Source: Adlercreutzia sp910585575
Lineage (GTDB): Bacteria; Actinomycetota; Coriobacteriia; Coriobacteriales; Eggerthellaceae
Length of the DNA stretch: 64,000 bases
Direction: 5' to 3' (one strand)
Assembly (NCBI RefSeq): GCF_951801035.1
Contig: NZ_CATOKT010000009.1
This document shows, in pieces, positions 24,101 through 36,100 of this stretch. The notes under the pieces are model-generated. The model did no database searches. It had not been told where the DNA came from and worked only from the letters and a program-made list of their open reading frames with translations. Every line of letters begins with the position of its first letter. The stretch's first letter is position 1. The position numbers and the translations under genes are program-made.

Positions 24101-27100
24101 TTGCTGCCGGCCACCTCGGGATCGGCCTCGTTCAGAGTGTACTCGAAGTCCTTGTCGCCCTTGTAGGCTGCCTCGTAGGTGAGGTACGAGTTGATCTCGC
24201 TATCGGCGGACATGATGATGCCCTTGGCGTTGTAAGGCTGCACGTAATGGTTCGTCTGCTCGGAGTTGGTCTGGATGGCCACCAGCTCCTCGTTCACGTC
24301 GTAGTAGCAGAAGCCCAGAATCGGTCCCCACTTGGCCAGGAAATCGGCCCAATCGGAGGCCCAGGCCTGCATGCCCTTGGCCTCGGCGGCCTCCCACTCG
24401 AGCTCGGTGATGTTGTCAGGATCCTGAACAGTGATCTTGTCGATGTAGTTTTCCTTGCTGTACTTCTCATGGTTCGGGCCGTACACACGCGGAATCTGCA
24501 GGTTCAGGTTGCCCGCGTTCGGATCGATGGCATTCAGCGCCTCTTCCTCGGCCTTGCTGTTGATGGGCACGGGCGGCAGCGACGGCTGCTTGGGAATCAG
24601 GCGGTTCAAGCTGGTTACCTGGTTCCACAGGTCGTTCAGCGCCGTCTCGGCCGCATCGGTGTCCTCGTAACGGTTCACGGGCAGAGCCACGCCGTCCACG
24701 GTGCCCAAAGTGAGCATATTGTCGTAGGCATCGTAGGTGGCACCGCCAATGCTATCCGCCGAACCGGCGATGACCAGGTTCACCGGCGCGTTGTCATGCT
24801 TCTTCAGGCCGGGGTTGGGCATCTGGCTCACCACGGTGCCAGGCAGGTACCCCGGCGTGGCGTCGAAGGTGATGCGGCCCACGGTCAGGCCGTCAGCCTT
24901 GATGTCCTTCACGGCCTGGGCGAAGGTCTTCTGCGCACCCGAGTCTGCCTTCACGTAGTTGCCCACCACGCGGCTCGGCTCGATGGTCTCGATCGGGTTC
25001 ATGTTGTCGTCGTACTTGAAGCGGTTCGAATCGGACAGCATGCCCGCCTGGAACAGCGGCATGACCGGCTTCAGGGCATCCAGGTCACGCTTGACCTTGT
25101 GCGCCACGGTGTTCGTCTCGATCTCACCGTCCTCGCCGCCGCCGATAGTAACGACGTGCACCACGGTCTTCACGGTCTCGAAGGTGTAAGTCACCGAAAC
25201 CGTCACCGACTCGCCGGCGTTCAGCTTGATGCCGGTGAACTGCACCTGCGGGTTGCCGTCGCCGTCCGCGCCGTTCTTGTTCACGGCCACGCCGCTCAGG
25301 CTGCAGGTGGTAGCGCCCACCTTCACGTTGTCGCCCGTGGGATAGGGGTCGTTCACGCTGATGGTCTGAGCGCGATCGGTCTCGTTGCGATAGGTGGTGG
25401 TGTAAGTGATCTCTACCGGCGTGTGCTCGGTTACCTCGGTGAAGGGCTTCAGATCCTCGCCGGAGCCGTCGACCAGCTTGCCGGAGGCCGTCTGCTGGCC
25501 GATAGAGGCAAGCACGATGAACTCGTTACGGAAGCTGCCCGGCTCGTGCTGGGAGCCCGGCTCGTTCAGGTAGTAGGTCAGCGTCGAGGCCTCGTCGCCG
25601 CCGTATACGTAGTTGCCCGTGCCATCGGTCATGGGCTTGCCGTTCTCGTTCAGCTTGACCGAGGTGTTGGTACCGTCGGGGTTCTGGTATACCAGCGGCT
25701 GGTTGTCGATATCGGTGGCCACATTGGACACGGGAATATCGCGCGCCTCGACGTACAGGTCGCGGTTCTTGTCGGCGTCGTGAACCTTCACGTAGCGGGT
25801 GCCCTCGGGCGTACTGGCCGTGACCAGCTTATAGGAGCCGTCCTCGTCCTGATAGTAGTACTCATTGCCGTCGGCGTACTTCGTAGTGGTGCCGTTGGCC
25901 TGACGCAGCACTGCCGTCTTCTTCGGCTTGGTCATCACATCGGAATCGGAGTCGATGGACTGGCCGAGGTTGCCCTCGTTGTCAGTGCTGAAAGCATTGC
26001 GCACGGTAATGGCGTAGTCCTCATCCAGGGCGTTCAGGTCGTCCTGGTCGATGCGCAGACGGTAGCCCGCCAGACGCTTGGTCTTGTAGTCGTCGCCCAC
26101 GTTGCGGGTGTCGCGCGGATCGACCACGTAGGTGGACACGTCGCGGAACAGGTAGGTGCCCGCAGCGGCGGCATCGCCCGTGTAGGCCTCACGCAGCTCA
26201 TCGCCAGGATACAGCTGCCAGGCCCACTCGGCGGAATCCTCCATGACCCACTCCATGATGGGGGTCTTGTTACCGTTCTCGTCCTCCACCGGGTACTTGC
26301 CGTCGGCGGTCATCTTCCACTGGGGCTGGCCGTCCACCGTCTTCTGCACATATTTCACCGTGGACTCCACCGGAGCGTAGTACCACGTCTCCAGCTTCAC
26401 CTTCACGCCGCCGTTCTCGGGGCCCTGGCCGATGCCGGCCTCGTCGTCCTGCTGGACGCCGTCGTAGTTGGCATCGTTCCACACATTGTTGCCCAGGTAG
26501 CCCTTGGTGCCGTCGACGTAGCCCAGGGCCAGCTTATCCTGGCGCTCGTAGCCCTTCCATTTGTTGGCCGGATCCTCGTAGATTACCTTGCCTTCCTCGT
26601 CCAGCGGCAGCGTGGCCGTCAGCGGGTAGGTACGGGCCGAGCCGGACACGTAGCGCAGGTCGTTGTCGGCCACCAGCACGTAGGAGTCGTTGTAGTAGAA
26701 GCCGTCCTTCTGGTACTTCAGGGCATCCGAGGTCCACGTGTTCAGCGTGGGCTTGATCAGGCGGTTGGCCACGGTCTCGGAGGTCTTGATGATATAGGTC
26801 TTGCCGGCCTTCAAACGGAAGCGGAAGAAGCCGGTCTCGTCGGTCACCAGGGTGGCCGCGTCGCCGTCGGCGTCGGTGGCCAGGCTCGAGGAGATGGAGC
26901 CGTTGTTGTACTCGTAAACGTTCACGCGGATGCCCTCGAGGCGCTTCTCCGGCGTGGCCGTAGCACCCTGCATCTGGCTCTCCGTGTCGCCAGTGCCCAC
27001 GCCCACGGAATCCAGCAGCGAGTTGATCTGGATGTCCTCCTCGGGAGTGCCGTCAGCCAGAATGTCGTCGCGGTAGGTAACGCCCTCGAAGGTGACACCC

Positions 27101-30100
27101 TGGGCGATGCCCAGCTTCATGGAGGTCATCTTCTGGTCGTAGGCCGCGTGCACCGCATCGGCACGGCGCTGGTCCACGCCCACCTTCGACTGGTCGTAGG
27201 CCACAGGCTCCACATTGATGGTGCTCGTGGTAACCACCAGGGCCGCGTCGACGCCATTGGCGTGATCGGCCTCGATGCGCTCGACGGTCAGGTCCTTGTC
27301 ATCGGCATTGGCGTACAGGTCGGCCTGGCCGATGGACTTCTGCGTGGGCGAGTAGTTGTAGTACTCCTCCGGGAAGGTGAAGCGCAGGCGATAGCGACCG
27401 GGCTCCAGGTCGGAGAAGATGTAGTAGCCGGGGTTGCCGTAGTAGTCGGTTTCCGTGGTGAACGTGTAGGGCGCGCCAGAGTCGGCGTTGATGAGGTTGC
27501 CAAGGAAGTCGCGCTCGGGCTCGCCGGTACGGGCGTTGCACACGACCCAGCGGTCCTGCCAGCCCGTGGACTGGTTGTTCATCAGGCGCGTGGCCTCGCC
27601 GTCACGGTTCACGGGGACGCCGTACTCGTTCAGCAGCTCCACCTTCACGCCGTTGATACCCGGATCGTCGGCCTCAAGGTCGTAGTCCAGGTCGGTCAAG
27701 CGGTTCTGAGTGCGGCCGTTCTTGTCGGTGTACACCGAGTTGTCGAAGCGGTTGCCCTCGGCATCCACACCGCGCAGCAGCTTGCGGCCGTTGAGGGATT
27801 CCTGGTAGGCGCTCGTGGCCGGGTTGCCGTCCTCGTCCACCAGCTTGCCGTCCACCGTCTGCAGCTTCTTGCCGTCAGCGCTCAAGGTGTCGTCCTCGGA
27901 GGTGCCGGACCAGTCGGGATCGAGCCACACATAGTCGCCGATGTAGCCGCGGTTGTCCGGGGCATCGATGAAGGCGCCGGCCTTCACGTTCTCCTCGAAG
28001 TACCACGAGCTGAAGTCGTTGGAGTCGGTCTGGTTCACGCGATCCAGGAAGCTGTTCCACTGGATAACGGAGCGCATCTCGTTGGCACGGGCCAGCTTCT
28101 TGTCATGCTCAGCCTTCTCCGCATCGTTCATGGAGTCGTAGGTGTTCTTGTCCACAGAGGTGAACAGGTCCACGTTCGGATCGCCGGTCTTGGTACCCAC
28201 GAACTTGGGCAGGTTGAGCGGCGCCTTCAAGTCGTAGACCAGGCGCAGGTAGCCGCGCTCGCGCACGTAGTCCTCGGCCTTGGGCTGAGCCCAGATGGCG
28301 CGCAGACCGCGAGTCAGCTCCTCTTCCTCTTCGGGATACAGCTTCACGTAGTCCTTCAGCTCGGAGAGCTTGATCAGCTTGTAGCCGCGCTTCACCGAGT
28401 CCTCGGACTGCACGATGTCTCCGTTGTCGTCGGCACGGCCGTACTGCACGCTCTGGAACTCCTCGAAACGGTAGTTCTCGTGCTCGATGACGTCCTCGGG
28501 ATCCTCCGGGTAGTTCTCGCCCAGCTCGGTCCACTCCATGAACTTGTAGGTCCACAGCAGCTTGTCCACGTCGGCCAGCTTGATCTTGCCCGTGCTGTCC
28601 TTCTCGTAGGGGCCGACCCAGATGTTCACCTCGGAGCCGTCACGCAGCTCCTGGCCATCGGCCGGCATATTCTTGTCAGCGGAGCTGAAGCGCTTCACCT
28701 TGATGGAGTCCAGATCCTTCAGCCAGCCGGCCCACTGCGAGTTACGGTAGTTCGGCTGGGTGGGCGACTCGCCGTTGTGGATCTCGGTATCGCCCTCGAA
28801 GGGCAGGATGTCGTAGATGACGTTGTTCGAGTACAGACGCGCCTTCGTGTCATCGCGCTCGGGGTTAACCGTGCTTGCGTAGTAGCTGTACTGCGTACCC
28901 TCGGGAACCGGGGCGGCGCCGCCGGTCAGCTCGGTCACCAAGTTCTCCATCTGAGAGGTGGTGGTCTTGGTGGAGGACACGTTGGCGTCCTCAGTGAACT
29001 CCAGGGCTTTCAGCTGCATCATGACCATGGACTGGCTGGTCTGGCCGTCCAAGTTCACGTCGCGGGTGTCGGACACCAGGCCGCGGGTAGAGCCGTCGTT
29101 GTCGGTGTTGCTGGGCGTGTAGGGCTTGAAGTTGCCCGGCTTGTAGCCATAGCCGGCGGTAGTCAGCAGGTCCTCGAACAGCATGTCGGAGGATTCCTTC
29201 TGAATGGGCATGATCAGCTCGATGACGATGCCCTGACCCGGATCGAGGATGCCGCGGTCGGTTTCGGTCACCTGGATGATGTTGCCGCTCTCGTCCTCCT
29301 TGTCCTTAGTGGTCTGCTCGCCGGTAAAGCGCCAGTTCATCATCTTACGGTTGTAGTTCGAGCCCGCTTCGACGCTGGCCGCCTTATCGGCCATGTTGAA
29401 GGCACTGCCGATGGAGGGCTGGTTCATGCGCGGTGTGGAAGAGATCTGCTGGAGAAGGGGATCGGCCACCTCCAGGTAGTCGGTCATCTCCGCCACGTAG
29501 TAAGTCCACATGGGCGTCTTGCCGTCCAGATTCGGATGGCCCTTCTTGCCCGCGGCCTGGGACTCGTAGCCCCAGTCAAACCAGTCGTACTTCTTCTTCT
29601 CGCCCTCCGGCAGATTCCAGTCGTCCAGAATCTGCTGGTACGGGACGTAGTTCAGCTTGGTGTCGTCCATATCCACCGAGGCGCCGAAGCCCTCGATGAA
29701 GGGCAGGATCTGGGAGATCTGCGGATTGGCGCAGTAGTCCTGATCGTAGCCCTTGAATCCCAGGGCCTTCATCTGCTTGTCGGACAGGTTCGACAGGATG
29801 ATCTTGTAGCGCATCATGCGCGACGAGCCCTTGTCGATGGTGGAGGCACCGGTGACCCACTTGTAGCCGTTGTTGTTGGAGCCGGCGTAGTAGCCCTGGA
29901 TGATCTCCAGCGCCAGTACGGGACTCTCGGGCGTACGGATGAAGCCGGCGCGGCTGCGCTCGGTCTCCACGTACTTGGTGTCGTCGTAGCGCGGCGTGGC
30001 GGACACGAAGTGGTTCACGTGCACGTCGGGGTCCACCTCGGTGGGCGGCGCCTCAGGAGCGCCAGCCAGCGAACCCTGGCCCACGGCCGGCGTGTTCACC

Positions 30101-33100
30101 AGCGACGTCGAGAACTGGATCATCGGCGCGGCGTTGGTGACGCCCGGCTGCATGGACACCGTCGTGTTCGGATAGTAGTTGCCGGCGGCGTCGAGGATCT
30201 GCACCTTGCCGGCATCGTTGGTGCGGTAGCCCCAGCCCACATTCAGGCGCAGCGGGTCGAAGTCGTCGGCCTCCTGCTTGCCCTGGGTGGGAATTTCCTT
30301 GTCGTTGGTGTCATAGAGCTTCTTGTCGGAATCGGCCACCGCGTCCACGTCCAGGCGGAAGCCGTGGGGCACAGCCACCTTGGTGGACAGGGTGTCGTCA
30401 TCCACGCGCGGGTTGCTCGCCGGCACAGCCTTGATGACCCAGCGGATCTGGCGCACCTCGCAGCCCGGATAGTCGTCCAGGAACGAGTCGTCGATGGTCT
30501 CGTTGCGCTTGTCGGAGATAGCGTAGCCGTTCACATCGCCGATCTGCACCCAGCGCTGCTGCACCGCCGTGTTGCCGTCGGTGGAGTCGCCGATCTCGTT
30601 CAGATCGTCCTCGCCGTACCAGTAGTCGCGGTCGGCGTCGGAGCCAGCCAGGGCGAAGTTCTCATGGTCGTTGTACAACGGGCCGTTCTGCTCGTTGTAG
30701 GCGCTGACGGCCTCGTTGCGATCCACGGACACCACGCGGGCGAACATGAACAGGCGCAGCTGGGTCTCCGTCTCGGCAGCCTTGTTAGTGCCGGTGCGCT
30801 TCACGGCGAAGTCGAGGTCCACCACGCCGTTCTCATCCACCATGTTGCCCGTGGCGTCGGGGTGGAAGGTCATGGGTACCATGACGGTATTGCCCTCGTC
30901 GTCAACGACGATGTCGCCGGTCTCCTCGTCCACCTTCGGAATATCGGTGGTGTAGGTGCCGTTCGTGAGCGAAATGGGCTGGCCCTTGTAGGTGTAGCTG
31001 GTGGTGTACTCGCTGCCAGGCACCTCCCACACGCCAGTGGACACGCTCTGGAACGACGAGCGAATACGGCCGAGCGCGTACTCCTTCGACTCGAAGGGAG
31101 CGTTGTGCACGGTCATGGCGTTGTCGCCCGCGTTCACTCCGGACGTGGCCCAGAAGGGCACCTGCCAGTCCACCATGAAGGTATTCACGGCACCACCGGT
31201 GTTGATGGCCTGGGTGACGTAGAAGTTGTTGGAGCCCTTCAGCTGCACGTCCTGGCCGGTGTACACGTTCATGTCGGCGTTGTAGATCAGGCTGCGCAGC
31301 TTCTCGGTGTCGGCGCGAACGCTGACCGAAGGCTTGCGGATGCGGAACGTGCCCGAGGTGGCCGTGACGTACAGGTCGTCCAGGTCCTTATCGCGGTCGT
31401 AGTTCAGGTTCTGGTACTGATGGTCCTCGGCCTTCTCGCCGGCGCGATAGAAGCGGTTAACCGACTGGCCGTGGAATGAGGTACCGATGAGGGTCTTGGC
31501 GATGTCCTCCATCTTCGGCTTCGAGGCCGAAGCGCCGGGCTTCACGTCGTCTTCCTTGAGGTCGCCGTTCTCATCCTTGCCGAAGCCGGTATTGGCGCCC
31601 GGAGTCAGACCCTCGCCGGTGCCGTCGTAGATGTGATCCCAGGCGGCGTCGTTCGGGTCATCGGACAGCCAGTTCAGCTTCGTCTCGTGGGCCGTGGCGT
31701 ACACCTGCGACTCATCGCCGTCCCAGGCGTTGATGGCGGCCATCTGCTCCTTGTAGCTGACCAGCTCGCCGTCGTTGTAGAGGCTCTCGTCCATGGCGGT
31801 GTCCTCGTCGCCCAGGTTGTCCAGGCGCGTCTTCACCTTCAAGGTCATGGAATCGCCGTAGCCCAGGTAGCCGTCGGCGTGAGCACCGGCATAGTAGGCG
31901 TTCAGCAAGCTGTCGAACTCGGCGAACTCGGAGTCGGTGGCATCGTCGGGCGCGGCAATCTCGAAAACCACTACTTCTTGGTCGTGGCCATGGGCCTTCT
32001 GGGTGGTGTAGGAGCCCACACCCTGGTTCTCCTCGGTCGAGCCGGAGAGCACGTCGTTGATAAGGTTGCGGCTGGCCACAGTATCGAGCGGGTTGTCCTT
32101 GTCGGCCTTGCCGTAGTGCGCGTTATCCTTGGCGCCGCGGCTGGCGATGGAACCGGTGGTGGCGTAGGAGTTGTCGCCGTAATTCGGCTGATAGGTGACC
32201 TTCACCGTCCAGCCCTTGTCCAGCAGCTGCTGGGGCGTCAGGCGCTCCACCTTCATGACGGCCTGGCCCTTGGCAGTGTCGGCCTCGGTAGCGCCCTTGA
32301 TCTCCTTGCCCTCAGCGTCGACGACCCACTCTTCCTTGGTCAGGTCGGCCGTGGTGGCATGACGGTCCTTGTAGGTGCGCTCGACGTAGAAGGCGTAGTC
32401 GTCATCGGTGTAGCCCAAGGTGGCATCCTGGCCGATCCATTTGTAGTTCTTCTTGTCCCTCTGCGCCAGCTCCTTGTCGTCGGTAAGCATGCGGTCGTCG
32501 TAGAACGTCACCTGGCTGGGCAGGTGCAGCGCGTACACCAGCTTGGCATGCTTCAGGTTGCCCTGAGCCTCGATGATGTCGGTGTACTCCGTCGGGTCGA
32601 GCGCATCGGCATTGTTCAGGATGGTGGCGGCGAACCAGGGGTTCTGGTTGTACTGCCAAGCATCCTTTTCCGTCGAGGGCACGAACAGGCTCTCGTGCTC
32701 GATCCAGTTGTTGTCCATACCGAACTGCTCGAGGAACGTCGGATCGTACTTGATGTTGTTGTACAGGAAGTACTCATCATTCTTGGCCACCCAAGCCAGA
32801 GTACGGCCGGACACGCTGTAGAACGGGTTCTGGATGATGAACGGATCACCGTTCTCATCAGTGGCCACGGGATCCTTCAGCGGGATCTTGAAGTCCACCG
32901 AACGGGTGGTGGAGATACGGATGTCGCTGACCGTCTGGTCGCGGCGGAACTCGAACAGCTCGTACTCATCGGGCGTGCGCGGCGGCTCCTCCTCTTTCAC
33001 GCGGATAAGCTCGACGGGCACGTACAGGTCGGTGCCGTTGCTGGTCATCTTCACGTACAGCTGGTCGGCCTCGGCCTCCAGGTAGTCGCCCAGCTTCACG

Positions 33101-36100
33101 GCGCTGCTGTCCAGCTTGGTGAAGGCCGAGGCGTTCTTACCCTCGTCGTTGATGTAGTTGGCAGACTTCTCCACCACCACGCCGTCCTCCACCACGCGCA
33201 CGGTGCCGGACTTGTTGCCATCGGCAATGCCGTCGGGAATGTAGTAGGTGTAGAAGTCAGCACCCTCGGCGCCCATGCGGCCGAGCTCGGCGGCGACAGT
33301 GGCGGCATCCGGAGCCTTGTCGGCAGCCTTGTACTGGCCGAAGGTCTCCTTCACCTTGTCGCCGGTGGTGGTGTCGGTCAACGGCTTGCCGTTGGTGCCC
33401 AGCTTGTCCAGGGTTGTCTCGGTCAGCACGTAGTAGTTGTCGCCCACCTGGATCATGCGGCCGAAACCAGCCACGGTGTAGCTATAGCGCTGACGCGGCG
33501 CGATGTTCTTCTCGTACAGGTTGACCACCTTCTCGACGGTCTGGCCGTCAACGGTCACCTTCTCGTACAGGGTGGGAGCATCGGGCGTGTACTTCTTCAG
33601 GTAGTCCTTGATGTTGGCCGCGGTCAGCGACACCGGCACCTCGGTGACTTGCTCGATGTACTGGGGCACGTCGGGCTGCTCCTCGCCGCCGCCTTCGCCG
33701 CCTTCGCCGCCCTCGCCAGCGCCGTCGGCGCCGCGGGCCGCCGGGGTCTGATCGCCCTCGCCAGAGCCGTCGCCAGAACCATCGCCGTCACCGTCGCCGT
33801 CATCCTTGTTGTCATTGTCGGGATCGGGCGGAATGTAATCGGGATTCGGAACGAGCTCGGTCTTCTTGATGTAGAAGTTCACACCGGCCACGGCATGCAC
33901 CTCGGTCTCGCCCTCGTAGGTGAAGGCGTAGTCGTCGAAGTCGCCCCAAGGCAGCGCCGCCAGCTTCGCGGCCACGTACACTTCCTTGCCGTTCATCAGC
34001 TGCTTCACGTAAGTCGTGGGAGCCGTGGGACCGGCATAGTGAGCCAGCTCGGTCTCGCTGTTCAACGCCAGGGTCTTGAAGCGGCCCGTGGCATCGTCCA
34101 GGGTGTAGAAGGTGGCACCCACGGCGCTCTCGGCCGGCACGGCCTCGGGCTTGTAGTCGAAGTAGCTGTAGGGATGGACCTCTGCCTCTTCCTGCTTCTT
34201 GTTCTTGTACAGGGTAACGGGCACGAAGGCATCGCCGTCGCCCACGTACAGCTTCTGCTTGCCGGACAGGAACTTGTCAAGCTCGGCCTCGGTGTGGGCT
34301 ACCTCGTCGTACTCTTCCTCCAAACGGTAGTACTTGGTGTTCTCATCAATATCGATAGTGGACTTGTCCTTTTCGACGTACTTGCCGTCCTCGATGACGT
34401 AGACGGTGCCGTCGTAGTCCTTGTCGCACTCGATGTAGATCTCGCGCTTAGTGAAGAAGGTCTGGCCCACAGCGCTCTCGGGCGGCGCGCCCGCGATAAC
34501 GGTTCCGTAGGTAACGCGCTTGGTGCGCTTGTAGGTCTCGGTCAGCACCAGCTTGCCGCCGGCATCGCAATCGCCGTCGTAGAGGTTGGCCTCAGTCAGG
34601 TCCACCTCGCCGGTCAGCTGGGACAGGTTGAAGGTCTTCTTCAGCGACCAGTCGACTTTGCCCTCCTTGTAGGACTTCAGCGTCAGCGTGACGGTGTGAC
34701 CCGACACCACGCGCTTGGCATAGCTCTGCATGACCTTGTTGGCATCGCGGCTGACCATCTCGGTGACCACGTCGCCGTTGGCCTTCTGGGTCTCGGTAAC
34801 CGTGATGAGGTCGTTGTGGTTGGTGTCGCGCATGATACGCGTGGTCACCATTTCGTTGTTGACCCACTGCACGTGCGGAGCCAGAATGACCGAGCCGTCC
34901 ACATTGATGATGGCGCCCTCGTCGGCACCGTCGCCGGTAGTGGTGGTACCGGGCACGAAGGCGTCGCCCAGGGCGTCCTTGTCGCCGTAGTTCTTGTTCG
35001 TGTCGCTCGGACGGTTCAGCGGGTTGGCCTCCACCTCGTAAGACACGTTCAGCGTCGGCACCTTGGTGCGCAGCTTCACCGTGGAGTACACGCCCGTATC
35101 GTCATGGACACGGGCCGTGCCCGTCACGCGGTTCACGAAGTTCTCAGTGTGCTGGGTAAGCGTGTCGCCGGCGCGGTTCAGCGCGTTGGTGGTGGCACGG
35201 GACAGGCCGTAGGCGTTGGCGGCGAAGTCGTAGTCGCCCACCTGGAGGCCCTTGCCCTGGACAAGCGGCGTGGTCAGGAACTCGCCGTACATGTCGCGGT
35301 TCAGCTCGTCGGTGCCCACCAGCGGCAGGGCGGCCGGAGCCACCGCGCCCAGGGACTGGCTGCTACGAGTACTGCCGGTGCGCTCGGTGTACTGGCCGTT
35401 GAAGCCCACCAGGTAGTTGTAGCGTAGCTTCTCGGCAGTGTTAGCGCCGGTGACCAAATCGCCCACCTTGATGAACTTCGCGGGAATGAAGCCCTCGGTA
35501 TGAGGTGTGGCCGTAAACTCATGGCCGCAGCTGCAGAGCGCCGTGTAGGTGTAGTAGGTCGACTCGGTGGCATCCAGGCGCTTGTCGGCGGTATACCAGC
35601 CCGTGGACTTGTAAATGTTGTTATAAGTGTTGGAGTTGATGGTGGACCAGTTGGTGTGGTTGGCACGGAAGGCCAACCAGGTCAGCTTCTTGTCGCGAGT
35701 CAGCTGAGCCTCGGCGCCCACGGTGAAGGGGTTGGCCGTGCCGGCGTTCACCACGGTGGTGGTGCCCGTGCCCGTGGACTGCTCCAGGCGGTTGGCCGCG
35801 CTGGCGTTGGCCACGGTGATGTCCTCGTCGGTCAGGTACTTGTAGCCGTCGACCTTCGAGGTAACGAACACGCGGATGTTCTCGTAGCTCTTGGTCATCG
35901 ACGACGGATCCAGGCCCATCTTCGGCTCGTCGTAGGTGAGCACGTTGAACTTGAACGTGTCCATACCGTTGTTCACGATCTGGGTGACCAGATCGTTTGG
36001 ATCGTTGTAGCCGTCGGCCTTGGGCTCAAAGCGCAGCACGTAGCGCCACTCCGACGAGCCGGAGTCGGTGGTGACGGGCTCGAAGGCGTAGGTGGCGTTC

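Larger units (their letters stand above)
23870..26520 (-). other. SdrD-B-like unit apparently split by inserted domains (D0)
   Basis: The opening GYLGNNVWNDANYDGVQQDD at 26,520 and the strand VKVKLETWYY resemble an SdrD-B unit, and the first half ends near 25,930 with SIDSDSDVMTK. A tail diagnostic of D-type units ('VYDLGDAARLYNWDAGLVPV') appears only at 23,840-23,790. Between them lie a YY micro-module (25,735-25,890), a DUF11-like domain, a PASTA-like domain and a helical segment. One reading is an interrupted D unit. The alternative is a chance resemblance of two separate fragments. Confidence 0.5.

Noticed and set aside
3535..31479. Plus-strand open frame of 9,314 codons
   Set aside because: It is the exact antisense of the sense codons (codon positions mirror each other). 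Its predicted protein is a monotonous Val/Leu/Gly/His mixture without domains. It stays open only because the sense gene avoids TTA, CTA and TCA.
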